A stretch of DNA of 64,000 bases from Streptomyces candidus (GCF_014207445.1 NZ_JACHEM010000008.1:186001-250000); one strand, 5' to 3'. Counted from the first letter of the stretch, positions 1 to 9,748 are shown. Notes: generated from the letters alone by a model not told the origin. Translations and numbers: made by a program.

Positions 1-893
1 TGCACCGCGCCGCGTACCGCCGCCGCGACGTCCGGGGCGACCTTCACCTGTCCGCCGAGCGTCGGCGAGTACGCGACGCGCAGCCCCCGCACCCCGTCGA
101 AGAGCCCGGCCCGGGTCCCGTCGTCCGGGGCGGACTGCGACCAGTCCCGCCAGTCCGCCTCCCCTGCCATCACGTCCAGCATCAGGGCGGCGTCCGCGGC
201 GTCCCGCGCCATCGGGCCCGCGTGCGCGAGGGTGCCGAAGGGACTGGAGGGGTAGAGCGGTATCCGGCCGTAAGTGGGTTTCATGCCGAAGACGCCGCAG
301 AAGGAGGCGGGGATGCGGACCGAGCCGCCCCCGTCGGTACCGACCGACAGCGGCCCGGCCCCCGCCGCGACGGCCGCCGCGCTGCCGCCGCTGGAACCGC
401 CCGCGGTGCGCGACGGGTCGTGGGGGTTGCGCGTCACCCCGTGGCGGGGCGAGTCGGTCACCCCCTTCCAGCCGAACTCGGGCGTGGTGGTCTTGCCGAT
501 CAGGACCGCGCCGTGCTCGCGGAGCCTGGCCACGGACGGCGCGTCCTCCGCCCAGCTGCCCGCTTCCACCACCGTCCTGGAGCCGCGCAGGGTCGGCATC
601 CCGGCCGTCTGCAGCAGGTCCTTCACCGTCACCGGCACGCCGTCCAGCAGCCCCCGGGGCTCCTTGCGCCGCCACCGTTCCTCCGAGGCGGCGGCCTGGG
701 CCAGCGCCTCCTCGCCCGCCGTCCGGACGAAACAGTTGAGCGCGCCCTGCACGGCCTCGGCCCGCTCCAGTACGGCCCGGGTCGCCTCCACGGGCGAGAC
801 CTCGCCCTTCTCGTACGCGGCGAGCAGCCCGCGGGCGGTGAAGCCGGTGAGGGAGGTGGGTCCGGTCCCGGGTTCAGTCCTGTGTGAGGTCAT
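1..893 (-). CDS. Amidase signature family enzyme, C-terminus beyond window edge
   Basis: Translating the minus strand from the ATG at 893 gives an amidase-signature hydrolase whose C-terminus lies beyond base 1; about 297 residues are visible. The Ser-cisSer-Lys triad is readable: Lys91 in GVPVTVKDLL, the cis-Ser in TAGGSSGGSAAA (about 167) and the nucleophile Ser191 in GTDGGGSVRIPAS. The family hydrolyses C–N amide bonds; the substrate cannot be read from sequence. The start overlaps the end of the upstream dehydrogenase gene by 20 bases on the same strand, which points to translational coupling and a shared substrate pathway. Role inferred, family certain. Confidence 0.9.
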   Translation of the reverse strand, partial: MTSHRTEPGTGPTSLTGFTARGLLAAYEKGEVSPVEATRAVLERAEAVQGALNCFVRTAGEEALAQAAASEERWRRKEPRGLLDGVPVTVKDLLQTAGMPTLRGSRTVVEAGSWAEDAPSVARLREHGAVLIGKTTTPEFGWKGVTDSPRHGVTRNPHDPSRTAGGSSGGSAAAVAAGAGPLSVGTDGGGSVRIPASFCGVFGMKPTYGRIPLYPSSPFGTLAHAGPMARDAADAALMLDVMAGEADWRDWSQSAPDDGTRAGLFDGVRGLRVAYSPTLGGQVKVAPDVAAAVRGAV

Positions 894-1872
894 GGGAGGG
901 GACGTACCCAACATTCTTGTCGACTACATTCGGCAGCGGCTTCCCGCTTGCCCAGATGCCGAACAACTCAAGGAACTGCGAGCCCAGTTCGTCGCGCCAG
1001 CCGATCACGTCGCCGCTCATGTGGGGCGAGACGGTCAGGCCGGGGACGTCCCACAGGGGGCTCTCGGGCGGGAGGGGTTCGTGGGCGAAGACGTCGAGCG
1101 CGGCGCCGGCGATCCAGCGTTTCGCCAGTGCCGCCAGAAGGTCCTCCTCGACGACGAGCTGCCCGCGGCCGACGTTGATGAAGTACGCGGCCGGGCTCAT
1201 CGCGTCGAAGGTCCGCGCGTCGAACATGCCCCGCGTCGCGTCGGTCAGCGGCGCCGCGCACACCACCCAGTCCGCCCGCGCCACCAGCGCCAACAGGTCC
1301 TGCGGGCCGTGCACCCCGGGCCGGGCGGTGCGCCCGGTCACCGCCACCCGGACCCCCAGCGCCTCCAGGGTCCGCGCGATCGCCCGCCCGATCGGCCCCG
1401 ATCCGACCACCACGGCCCGCGTACCGGCCACCCGCCGCGTCTCGCGGTGTCGCCAACGCCGCTGCCGCTGGAGCTCGTTGGTGCCCGCGAAGTCCTTCGC
1501 CCAAGCGATCACCAGCCCGGCGACGTACTCCGCGATCGGTGTCTCGAAGATGCCCCTGGCGTTGGTGACGACCGTGTCCGAAGCGGCCAGCTCCGGGCAC
1601 ATCAAGTGGTCCACGCCGGCGCTCGCGGTGTGCACCCAGCGCGGCCGCGCACCCTCGCCCGGCCAGGCGCGCCGTACCGCGTCCGAAAGGAAGTCCCACA
1701 CCAGCAGAACATCTGCCACAGGCAGTTGACGGGCGATCGTCGAGTCGTCACCGTGCAGAATGCGGGCGCGTCCGGTCAGGCTGCCGAGCCGGGGCGGCGG
1801 GTCGGCGTCGAGCACGAGGAGGGTGATTCCGTCGTCCCCGGGGGCTGCCAGTGCTTCGTGTGCGTCGGTCAT
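874..1872 (-). CDS. D-2-hydroxyacid dehydrogenase (NAD-dependent)
   Basis: A 332-residue protein of the D-isomer-specific 2-hydroxyacid dehydrogenase family, which interconverts 2-keto acids and D-2-hydroxy acids. The NAD-binding loop VVGSGPIGRAIARTLEALG is clear, followed by NVGRGQLVVE, the Glu region DVFAHEPLP and the catalytic-His region LTVSPHMSGD. I chose the ATG at 1872; a GTG at 1917 would add 15 residues, and neither has a strong ribosome binding site. It is the first gene of a unit with the overlapping amidase and is divergent from two racemase-fold genes, so the four may serve one catabolic route for an amide or dicarboxylic acid (inference). Confidence 0.88.
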   Translation of the reverse strand: MTDAHEALAAPGDDGITLLVLDADPPPRLGSLTGRARILHGDDSTIARQLPVADVLLVWDFLSDAVRRAWPGEGARPRWVHTASAGVDHLMCPELAASDTVVTNARGIFETPIAEYVAGLVIAWAKDFAGTNELQRQRRWRHRETRRVAGTRAVVVGSGPIGRAIARTLEALGVRVAVTGRTARPGVHGPQDLLALVARADWVVCAAPLTDATRGMFDARTFDAMSPAAYFINVGRGQLVVEEDLLAALAKRWIAGAALDVFAHEPLPPESPLWDVPGLTVSPHMSGDVIGWRDELGSQFLELFGIWASGKPLPNVVDKNVGYVPSHDLTQD

Positions 1873-1966
1873 GGTGAGGAACCGTTTCGAGACGTCGCAG
1901 AGGTGCGGATCGACCACGCTCGTACCCGCACCCCACGGTCGTCAATACCCGTCCCTGGGGGCCGCA

Positions 1967-2857
1967 TTGGACATCGCATTCCTCGGGGGGCCACAGCCGC
2001 AGCGCGGCGTAGGGGTCGTGGCCCCCTTCGACTTCGCTCTCGACCGGGAACTGTGGCGCTGGGTGCCGGACGGCGTCTCCCTCCACCTCACCCGCACGCC
2101 CTTCGTCCCCGTCGAGGTCAGCCTCGACCTCGCCCGGCTGATCAGCGAACACCAGACGCTGCGCGAGGCGGTCCGGGCGCTGATCGCCGTCGGACCGCAG
2201 GTCGTCGCGTACGCCTGCACGTCGGGCAGCTTCGTCGACGGCACCGCGGGGGAACGCGCCATGTGCGAGGCGATGTCCCGGGCGGGGGAGACCGAAGCGG
2301 GCGCCCTGCCCGCGGTCACCACCTCGGGTGCCCTGCTCGAAGCCCTCGCCGAACTGGGCGCACGGCGCCTCGCGCTGGTCACCCCGTACACCGAATCGGT
2401 CACCCGGGCTCTGGAGGGCTACCTCGGCGAGGCCGGGATCGCGGTCACCGGACGGGAGTTCCTCGGCCTCACCCGGCACATCTGGAAGGTGCCCTACCGG
2501 GACGTGGTGGACCTGGCGCGGCAGGCGGTGGCCGGCGCCGCCGACTGCCTGTTCATCAGCTGCACCAACCTCCCCACCTACGACGTGATCCCCCAACTGG
2601 AGGCGGAGCTGCGGATGCCCGTCATCTCCGCGAACCAGGTCACCATGTGGGCCGCGCTGCGCCGCCTGGGAGCGCGGGCGGTCGGCCCGTACCAGCGGCT
2701 GCTGATGGCGGCGCAGCCCCAGCCGGCGGCCGACGCGGTGCTGCCGGAGGTGCTGTCGGGGGCCCTCTCGGAGGCGCTCCCGCCCGGCGGGCCGCCGGTC
2801 CTCCCGCCGGTGCTCCAGGACCCGCCTCCGTTCCCCGAGCAGAAAGGCCAGACCTGA
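1967..2857 (+). CDS. Asp/Glu racemase superfamily protein, maleate isomerase-like (two cysteines)
   Basis: A 296-residue protein of the maleate cis-trans isomerase / arylmalonate decarboxylase / Asp-Glu racemase fold. Both catalytic cysteines are present: Cys84 in VVAYACTSGSFVDG and Cys199 in LFISCTNLPTYD, as expected for an isomerase or racemase. I chose the TTG at 1967 (MDIAFLGGPQPQRG) because a GGGGG lies 5 bases upstream and longer versions run into the divergent dehydrogenase gene. The C-terminal tail (from about residue 255) is Pro/Ala-rich and probably disordered. The stop is one base from the ATG of the paralogous next gene. Substrate unknown; maleate or a related diacid is inferred from family only. 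Confidence 0.85.
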   Translation: MDIAFLGGPQPQRGVGVVAPFDFALDRELWRWVPDGVSLHLTRTPFVPVEVSLDLARLISEHQTLREAVRALIAVGPQVVAYACTSGSFVDGTAGERAMCEAMSRAGETEAGALPAVTTSGALLEALAELGARRLALVTPYTESVTRALEGYLGEAGIAVTGREFLGLTRHIWKVPYRDVVDLARQAVAGAADCLFISCTNLPTYDVIPQLEAELRMPVISANQVTMWAALRRLGARAVGPYQRLLMAAQPQPAADAVLPEVLSGALSEALPPGGPPVLPPVLQDPPPFPEQKGQT

Positions 2858-2858
2858 C

Positions 2859-3578
2859 ATGACGGCGATCGGATTCCTCTACCCCGGCCACTCCGCCGAG
2901 GACGACTACCCCCGGATGGAAGCACTGCTCGCGGGCGCCGACGTACGGTTGCCGCTGGCCCACACCGACATCGGCACCGACGCGCACCGGGTCGAGGCCC
3001 TCCTGGAAATGGGCGCCGGGGCCCGCCTCGCCGCCGGTATCGAGGAGCTGCGCCTCGCCGGCGCGGAGGCGGTCGTCTGGGCCTGTACGAGCGCCAGCTT
3101 CGTGTACGGCTGGGACGGCGCCCACGACCAGGTCCGCAGGCTGGCCCGGGACGCGGGGCTGCCCGCCTCCTCCACGTCCCTCGCCTTCGCCCGCGCGGTA
3201 CGGGCGCTGGGCGCGAGCCGCGTCGCGGTCGCCGCCACCTACCCGCCGGACGTCGCGGAACTCTTCCGCGACTTCCTCAAGGCGTCCGGTGCGGAGGTCG
3301 TCGCGACCCGGGGAAGCGGCATCGTCACGGCCGCCGAGGTGGGCACCTGGGGCCGCACCGAGGTCCTCGCCCTGGCCCGCGCCGGTGACCACCCGGAGGC
3401 GGAAGCGCTCCTGCTGCCGGACACCGCACTGCACACGGCGGCGCACCTCCCTGACCTGGAACGGGAGGTGGGCAAACCCGTCCTGACCGCCAACCAGGTC
3501 ACCGTCTGGGAAGGCCTGCGGCTGACCGGCAGGCGGGTGCGGGCGAAGGGGCTGGGCGCGCTGTTCGACAGGGCGTGA
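2859..3578 (+). CDS. Asp/Glu racemase superfamily paralogue, second cysteine replaced by Asp
   Basis: A 239-residue protein of the same fold as the preceding gene, separated from it by one base and clearly co-translated. The first cysteine is kept (Cys76 in VVWACTSASFVYG). The position that aligns with the partner's second cysteine is Asp188, in LLLPDTALHT. The flanking blocks align well (TANQVTVWEGLR against SANQVTMWAALR), so the loss is real and not a frameshift. A one-cysteine version should not do a two-cysteine racemization; it may be a decarboxylase, a one-base isomerase or a regulatory subunit of a heterodimer (inference). Confidence 0.85.
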   Translation: MTAIGFLYPGHSAEDDYPRMEALLAGADVRLPLAHTDIGTDAHRVEALLEMGAGARLAAGIEELRLAGAEAVVWACTSASFVYGWDGAHDQVRRLARDAGLPASSTSLAFARAVRALGASRVAVAATYPPDVAELFRDFLKASGAEVVATRGSGIVTAAEVGTWGRTEVLALARAGDHPEAEALLLPDTALHTAAHLPDLEREVGKPVLTANQVTVWEGLRLTGRRVRAKGLGALFDRA

Positions 3579-3739
3579 CAGGAGGGCCGGGCCACGCCTC
3601 CCGCACCCGCCGCACGCCCCCGCACCACGTGCCGGCGCCGCCCCCGCTTCCGTACCCCGCCGGGAATAACCGGAGTGTCCCTCCTGTTGCTACGGGGACG
3701 TACGGATGATCAAACGCCCCACCCTCAGGAGGACCCCCG

Positions 3740-4815
<1,076 letters not shown>

Positions 4816-4828
<13 letters not shown>

Positions 4829-4843
4829 CGGGCTCCGCGGCGG
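4816..4843. terminator. Hairpin at convergent gene ends
   Basis: Perfect 9-bp arms (CCGCCGCGG at 4816–4824 and CCGCGGCGG at 4835–4843) with a 10-base loop, overlapping the stop of the monooxygenase gene and just before the convergent cdgA stop. No T-tract. A plausible shared terminator, supported by position only. Confidence 0.4.
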
Positions 4844-4861
4844 GCGGCCCCACGACTGCGG

Positions 4862-6700
4862 CTAGCCGCTCCGTTCGCCGAGCATCACCGAGATCCGGTC
4901 CGGCGACACGGGCCGTGAGTACAGCCAGCCCTGGCCCGTGTCGCAGCCGATGCGCCGCAGCCGCGCCGCCTGGCCGGCCGTCTCCACGCACTCCGCGGTG
5001 ACGGTCAGGCCCAGGCGGTGCGCGAGCTGCACCAGCGCCTCGACGATCGTCTCGTCGGCCGGATTGGGATGCGCCTCGTCCTGGAAGCCCCGTACGAACG
5101 AACCGTCCAGCTTCAGTACGGACACCGGGAGCCGGCTCAGGTAGGCGAGGTTCGAATACCCGGTCCCGAAGTCGTCGATCGCGATGTGCACCCCCATGTC
5201 GCTGAGCGCCTGGAGCGCCTGCAGGGGACGGCCCGCCGAGCCCATCACCGCCGACTCGGTCAGCTCCAGTTGCAGCAGCCCGGGGGCCAGCCCGGTCTCT
5301 TCGAGGATGTCGGCGACGTCGGCCACCAGGTCGGAGTCCCAGACCTGCCGCACCGCCACGTTCACCGATACGAACAGCGGTTCCGCCTGCGGGTGCTGCA
5401 GCTGCCACCGGCGCGCCTGCTCGCAGGCCGTGCGCAGCACCCACCGCCCGAGGTGCACGATGGAGCCGTCCTCCTCCGCGATGCCGATGAACCGATTCGG
5501 CGCGAGCGTCCCGAACTGCGGATGACGCCACCGCACCAGGGCCTCCACCCCGCGCACCAGGCCGCCCTCCAGGTCCACCAACGGCTGGTACTCCAGCACG
5601 AACTCGCCCCGCTCCAGCGCAGGACGCAGCGTCGAGGACAGCGCCTGACGGGTCATCCGGTGGGCGTTGCGCTCCGGGTCGAAGAGGGTCCAGCGGCCCT
5701 TGCCGTCCGCCTTCGCCCAGTACAGCGTGGTGTCGGCGGCCTGCATCAGCCCGGTCGCCGTCGTGCCCGCCGCCGACCGCTCCAGCACGCCGATCGACGC
5801 CGACACGGACAGCCGCTGCCCCGCCAGGTCGAAGGGCTGCTGGAGCGCGGTCAGCACCGTCTGCGCCAGTTCCGTGAGCTGCTCGGTGCCGGTCGAGTCC
5901 TCCACCAGCAGCGCGAACTCGTCACCGCCGAGCCGCGCCACCAGGTGACCGCCGCCCGGCCCGTACCCGCTCTGGTCCGCGCACCGGGTCAGCCGGGTCG
6001 CCACCGCCGCCAGCAGCCGGTCGCCGACGCGGTGGCCCAGCGTGTCGTTGACGGCCTTGAAGCCGTCCAGGTCCAGGTAGCAGAGCCCGATCCGGCCGGT
6101 CCCGCCCCGCTCGTACGTGGAGGTCTCCAGCGCGGCCGACAGCCGCTCGAAGAAGAGCGCCCGGTTGGGCAGCCGGGTCACCGGGTCGTGCATCTGGAGG
6201 TGCCGCAGCCGGGCCTGGAGCTCCCGCCAGTCGCTGATGTCGGCGACGGACAGCAGCACGTTCTCGCTGTCCGCCACGGGGGCCACGGAGACCTCGACCC
6301 ACAGGGCGTGCCCGTCGCGGTGCTTGAGGCGGCGGGTGCAGCGGAAGCGGGTGCGACGACGGTCCAGGACCTCCCGGTACGCGTTCCAGGTACGGGCGTC
6401 GGTGGCCAGGTCCACCAGCTGGGCGGCCTCCGCGCCGGGCAGCTGCGCCGGGTCGGCGCCGAGCAGCGTGCCGAGCGCGGTGTTCGCGGCGATCACGGTG
6501 CCGCCCGGGGTGACCAGCGCCATCGGGAGGGCGCCCGCGTGGAAGGCGGCCCGGTAGTCGCGGGCGTCCGCGCCCTCGCAGGTGCGCAGCTCCGCGGGGA
6601 GGGGACCCCCGGGATGACGCTGCGTGATGAACGCCGGAAGGCGAGGCGCGGCTGGGACGTCGTCGGTGCCTGAACCGGACTCTTCGGGGATTCCGCTCAC
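4862..6700 (-). CDS. cdgA: PAS–GGDEF–EAL bifunctional c-di-GMP enzyme
   Basis: A 612-residue composite protein: a PAS-like sensor with PAC-like tail (about 50–170), GGDEF diguanylate cyclase (about 175–340) and EAL phosphodiesterase (about 350–610). The cyclase motif LGGDEFALLV is intact. EAL residues are present (VEALVRWRHP, ELTESAV, DDFGTGYSNLAYL, LKLDGSF, QGWLYSRPV), so both activities are possible. The inhibitory RxxD (RCAD) is there, but about 10 extra Gly-rich residues (QSGYGPGGGH) separate it from the GGDEF loop. No membrane segments, so cytoplasmic. The GTG start at 6700 has GGGAG 6 bases upstream. Domain order and neighbourhood match Streptomyces CdgA, a BldD-regulon enzyme controlling development (family knowledge). 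Confidence 0.88.
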   Translation of the reverse strand: MSGIPEESGSGTDDVPAAPRLPAFITQRHPGGPLPAELRTCEGADARDYRAAFHAGALPMALVTPGGTVIAANTALGTLLGADPAQLPGAEAAQLVDLATDARTWNAYREVLDRRRTRFRCTRRLKHRDGHALWVEVSVAPVADSENVLLSVADISDWRELQARLRHLQMHDPVTRLPNRALFFERLSAALETSTYERGGTGRIGLCYLDLDGFKAVNDTLGHRVGDRLLAAVATRLTRCADQSGYGPGGGHLVARLGGDEFALLVEDSTGTEQLTELAQTVLTALQQPFDLAGQRLSVSASIGVLERSAAGTTATGLMQAADTTLYWAKADGKGRWTLFDPERNAHRMTRQALSSTLRPALERGEFVLEYQPLVDLEGGLVRGVEALVRWRHPQFGTLAPNRFIGIAEEDGSIVHLGRWVLRTACEQARRWQLQHPQAEPLFVSVNVAVRQVWDSDLVADVADILEETGLAPGLLQLELTESAVMGSAGRPLQALQALSDMGVHIAIDDFGTGYSNLAYLSRLPVSVLKLDGSFVRGFQDEAHPNPADETIVEALVQLAHRLGLTVTAECVETAGQAARLRRIGCDTGQGWLYSRPVSPDRISVMLGERSG

Positions 6701-7222
6701 CGTGTGCTCCCGCGGGCGATTGAGTCGTACAGGTGTCGTCGGGCGATGTTCGGGTCCTGCTGTCTGGCGGTCCTGAGGTCGGGGCGGGCAAGGGACGAGG
6801 GGGTCGGCCGGTCGGGGGAGAACCCGGGGAATCGGAGGGAGACGGGGGCGAAATCCGCTGCCCTGGGGCGGAATCCGCGCGAGAAAGTGTGCCGATCATA
6901 GAGGCTGCCGCGACGGCCGATCCAGCTTCGTCACCGCGGAACCCCGCTCCGGCGCCGGTCCCGCACGCCCCCGCTCCTCCCGAGCGATCGTTTCTGCACG
7001 GGTGTGCCTTGACCTGTCTTCCCCCTGACCGCTTGTGACTTTCTGTGACCTTACGGAGTGTCGCCCCGGGTACCCGAGTGGCGCACTGGAACAGGGCATA
7101 TCTATGTAAAACAGAACAATGTGGGTGAGGTGTTCCGAATTCCGCGCCCGGAGGACCGGGAGGACCCGGAGGTCGAAGTGCAGGGTCAGTTGACGCCCGG
7201 AGGAATGGCGGCGGAGAACGGC
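6701..7222. other. Intergenic region with divergent promoters
   Basis: About 520 bases between the divergent cdgA and metalloprotease genes, with no credible gene. A stretch around 7098–7130 is unusually A/T-rich for this chromosome (CATATCTATGTAAAACAG) and is the likely promoter area of the protease. I could not fix −10/−35 boxes or a BldD site with confidence. Confidence 0.5.
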
Positions 7223-8476
7223 GTGCCCGAGTCCGGCGCGCTCGGCGCCACCGACCGCTCGCTGCTGCGACTGCGCAGCACGGCCGCCCTGCTCACCGCG
7301 CTGACCGCGCTCGCCGCGGCCGGCCTCGTGGCGGGTCCGGCCGTCGCCGACGAGTCCCCGGCCGGCCGGTGCGCCCTGCCCCGTACGGCCGCCCACCACT
7401 CACTGGGCCTCGACACCTGGAACGGGCACTACCCCCGCCCGCTGAAGACCCTGAACGCCGTCATGGTCTTCCTCTCCTTCCCGGACGCCGAGCCGCTCAC
7501 CACGCCCCGGGAGCTGACCGCCGACTACTTCCCCGCCACCTCCGACTTCTTCCACCGCGCGAGCTACGGGAAGTTCCGCCTCAGGCCGCACCCCGTGCCC
7601 GAGTGGATCGAAATGCCGGCCGACTCCACCTCGTACGCCATACAGCGCGACTGGAGCGCCGAGCGGCGCGGCGCCTATCTGCGCGACGCGGTGGCCGCCG
7701 CCGACCGCCGGGTGGACTTCTCCCGGTACGACATCGTCTACCTGGTCGCGGACCCGGACGCGCCCGGCGTCGACTCCGACGCCACCAAGGTCGTCAACTT
7801 CGACACCCCGCTGCGCGCCGACAACACCGACATCCGACGCATCGTCACCGTCTTCGAGAAGCACCCGCCGGACCGCAACGTTCTCGCCCACGAGACCGGG
7901 CACGTCTTCGACCTGCCCGACCTCTACCGCCGGCCCACCGACGGCAAGGGGGACTGGGACACCCACGTCGGCGACTGGGACGTCATGGGCAGCCAGTTCG
8001 GGCTGGCCCCCGAGCCCTTCGGCTGGCACAAGTGGAAGCTGGGCTGGCTGGAGCGCGACCAGGTCGCCTGCGTGCCCTGGGGCGCCACCACCCGCCTCAC
8101 CCTGGGCCCCCTCGCCGCCCCGCCCCCGCGCGACGGCCGGCGCGGCGGCACCCGCCTCGCCGTCGTCCGCACCGGGGAGCACACGGCCCTCGCCATCGAG
8201 GCGCGCGGCGATCACGGCAACGACCGCGACGCCTGCGTGCGGGGCGTCCTCATCTACCGGGTGCAGGCAGGGTCGGCCTCCGGCGGCGGACCCATCGAAG
8301 TCGTCGACACCCACCCGCGCACCGGGGCCTGCGCGGACCGCTCCGTCTACCCGCCCCTCGCGGACGCCCCGCTCGGCGTCGGCGAGACGTTCACGGTGGC
8401 GGACGAGAAGACCCGGGTACGGGTCGCCGACCGGACCCGCTCGGGCGGCTGGACCGTCGAGATCACCACGGGCTGA
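7223..8476 (+). CDS. Secreted M6-family metalloprotease
   Basis: A protein of about 417 residues with an N-terminal signal peptide (basic SLLRLR, a long Ala/Leu core, cleavage near AVADES) and the zinc site HETGHVFDLPDLY typical of M6 peptidases (immune inhibitor A type). The GDWDVMGSQFG block downstream fits the family's Met-turn. It should be an exported protease. Start: the GTG at 7223 has GGAG with a 6-base spacer; an ATG at 7205 has GGAGG only one base away, and a further start at 7058 is unlikely. A strong hairpin follows at 8577. Confidence 0.85.
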   Translation: MPESGALGATDRSLLRLRSTAALLTALTALAAAGLVAGPAVADESPAGRCALPRTAAHHSLGLDTWNGHYPRPLKTLNAVMVFLSFPDAEPLTTPRELTADYFPATSDFFHRASYGKFRLRPHPVPEWIEMPADSTSYAIQRDWSAERRGAYLRDAVAAADRRVDFSRYDIVYLVADPDAPGVDSDATKVVNFDTPLRADNTDIRRIVTVFEKHPPDRNVLAHETGHVFDLPDLYRRPTDGKGDWDTHVGDWDVMGSQFGLAPEPFGWHKWKLGWLERDQVACVPWGATTRLTLGPLAAPPPRDGRRGGTRLAVVRTGEHTALAIEARGDHGNDRDACVRGVLIYRVQAGSASGGGPIEVVDTHPRTGACADRSVYPPLADAPLGVGETFTVADEKTRVRVADRTRSGGWTVEITTG

Positions 8477-8576
8477 GGGGGCCCACGGGCGGGCCCGCAC
8501 GCACGCGGAGACGCCGACGGAGCGCCCGCGGGAAAGACACCCCCGCGGGGGAAGGGCACCGGGGCGGCGCCGCACG

Positions 8577-8610
8577 AAAAGGCCCCCGAGCCGAAGCTCG
8601 GGGGCCTTTT
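8577..8610. terminator. Bidirectional rho-independent terminator
   Basis: A symmetrical hairpin, AAAAGGCCCCCGAGC – CGAA – GCTCGGGGGCCTTTT, with A and T tracts on both sides. It can end the protease transcript on the plus strand and the tRNA-Lys transcript on the minus strand. Confidence 0.9.
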
Positions 8611-8617
8611 CCGTCTG

Positions 8618-8691
8618 TGCGCCGCCAGGGACTCGAACCCCGGACCCGCTGATTAAGAGTCAGCTGCTCTAACCAACTGAGCTAGCGGCGC
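8618..8691 (-). tRNA. tRNA-Lys (anticodon CTT)
   Basis: The minus strand folds into a full cloverleaf: acceptor GCGCCGC/GCGGCGC, D-arm GCTCAGTTGGTTAGAGC, anticodon arm GCTGA-CTCTTAA-TCAGC with CTT anticodon, and T-arm GGGGTTCGAGTCCC. CCA is not encoded. The last 10 bases of the upstream protein gene overlap its 5' end. Confidence 0.97.
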
Positions 8692-9245
8692 CTGCTGACG
8701 TCGTAGACATTAGCACCCTGATCGGCGGGAGGAAAAATCGATAACCGGGACGCCCGCACGCACGCCCAGAACAGCACCTCGGGCCCCGGCAGCCAGGGAT
8801 GCCGCACGTCGGGCGCCACCACCCAGCGCGGTCCCTCCCCGGTCCCGGGGACGAGCGCGGGCACCGTCACCGCGTCGCCCGTGCCGTGGCACAGCAGCGG
8901 CGGCACCTGCCCGGCGCGGGCGTCCCACGCCAGCAGGGCGGGCAGCCGCTGGGCGGTACCGGGGGCGGCGAACAGCAGCGTCCGGCCGCGCTGACCGGCC
9001 ACCGGACCCGACCCCGGCCCCTGCGCCCACAGCGCGTCGAGCATCCGGCGGCCGAAGACGGCGGGCACGTTGACCACGTCGAAGGCCGACCCGCAGGGGA
9101 GCACGGCGGGTGCGCCGGGACGCGACTCCCACGCGGAGAGAGTGCTGCGGGGGTGCGTGGACGCGGAGACGAGCCAGGCCGCGCCCGCGGGGGTGACGCG
9201 GTCGAGCGAGTGGGTGTGGTGGGGGGCGGGCGCGTGAGTGGTCAT
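8682..9245 (-). CDS. Primase/polymerase-fold-like Streptomyces protein, probably non-catalytic
   Basis: A 187-residue protein starting MTTHAPAPHH. The central block LPCGSAFDVVNVPAVFGRR, a GPV turn and PRWVVAPDVRHPWLPG recall the N-terminal part of actinobacterial proteins annotated as bifunctional DNA primase/polymerase. I see no acidic metal-binding triad, so catalysis is doubtful. Two other window genes (16663–17403 and 30314–30799) share the same pattern. The TAG stop at 8682–8684 lies inside the downstream tRNA-Lys gene. Function unknown; the family call is by pattern only. Confidence 0.7.
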   Translation of the reverse strand: MTTHAPAPHHTHSLDRVTPAGAAWLVSASTHPRSTLSAWESRPGAPAVLPCGSAFDVVNVPAVFGRRMLDALWAQGPGSGPVAGQRGRTLLFAAPGTAQRLPALLAWDARAGQVPPLLCHGTGDAVTVPALVPGTGEGPRWVVAPDVRHPWLPGPEVLFWACVRASRLSIFPPADQGANVYDVSRRR

Positions 9246-9406
9246 ACCCCAGGTGTACGGGGGGTAAGGGTTCCGTTTCTGTGTGTTGCCGGAAACGCGG
9301 ACAGATCGGGTGGCTGGGGAGTATCGTGCGGCCCTCGCATATGCCAGCAGCGAACCCGGGGTGCACGGGCCGTACGCACGGCCGGCCCCGGCACCCTCCC
9401 CGCGCG

Positions 9407-9748
9407 CTACTTCGGGGGCTGGCTGCGCAGCAGGTCCCGCCCGAAGTCGACCATCTTCTTCGCGTAGTCCTCGGTCCACGCCGCCCGCTCCGCGATGTCC
9501 GCAGCCGTCAGCCGGTCGAACCGCTTCGGATCCGCGAGCTGGGCCGCCGCGAGGGCCTGGAACTCCACCGCCCGGTCCGTCGCCGCCCGGAAGGCCAGCG
9601 TCAGATCGGTGGCCCGGGACAGCAGCTCCCGCGGGTCCTCGATCTTCTCCAGGTCGAAGAAGTGCTCGTCGTCGGCGGCCGCCTCGGCGGGCTCGAAAAG
9701 CAGCGGTGCGGGGCGCAGCCGCCGCTCGGGCCGCTCGGTCTCCGCCAT
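9407..9748 (-). CDS. Conserved hypothetical protein, helical, 113 aa
   Basis: The ATG at 9748 is preceded by GGGAGGAAAC with good spacing; a longer upstream version is not needed. The protein is acidic then amphipathic, with blocks FFDLEKIEDPRELLSRATDL and RAAWTEDYAKKMVDFGRDLL, predicted mainly helical and soluble. It lies 117 bases downstream of the SF1 helicase gene on the same strand and could be the last gene of that unit. I do not recognise its family. Confidence 0.75.
   Translation of the reverse strand: MAETERPERRLRPAPLLFEPAEAAADDEHFFDLEKIEDPRELLSRATDLTLAFRAATDRAVEFQALAAAQLADPKRFDRLTAADIAERAAWTEDYAKKMVDFGRDLLRSQPPK

Noticed and set aside
274-2862. Very long plus-strand reading frame
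   Set aside because: Antisense to the amidase and dehydrogenase genes; Arg/Pro-rich low-complexity translation typical of shadow frames in GC-rich DNA.
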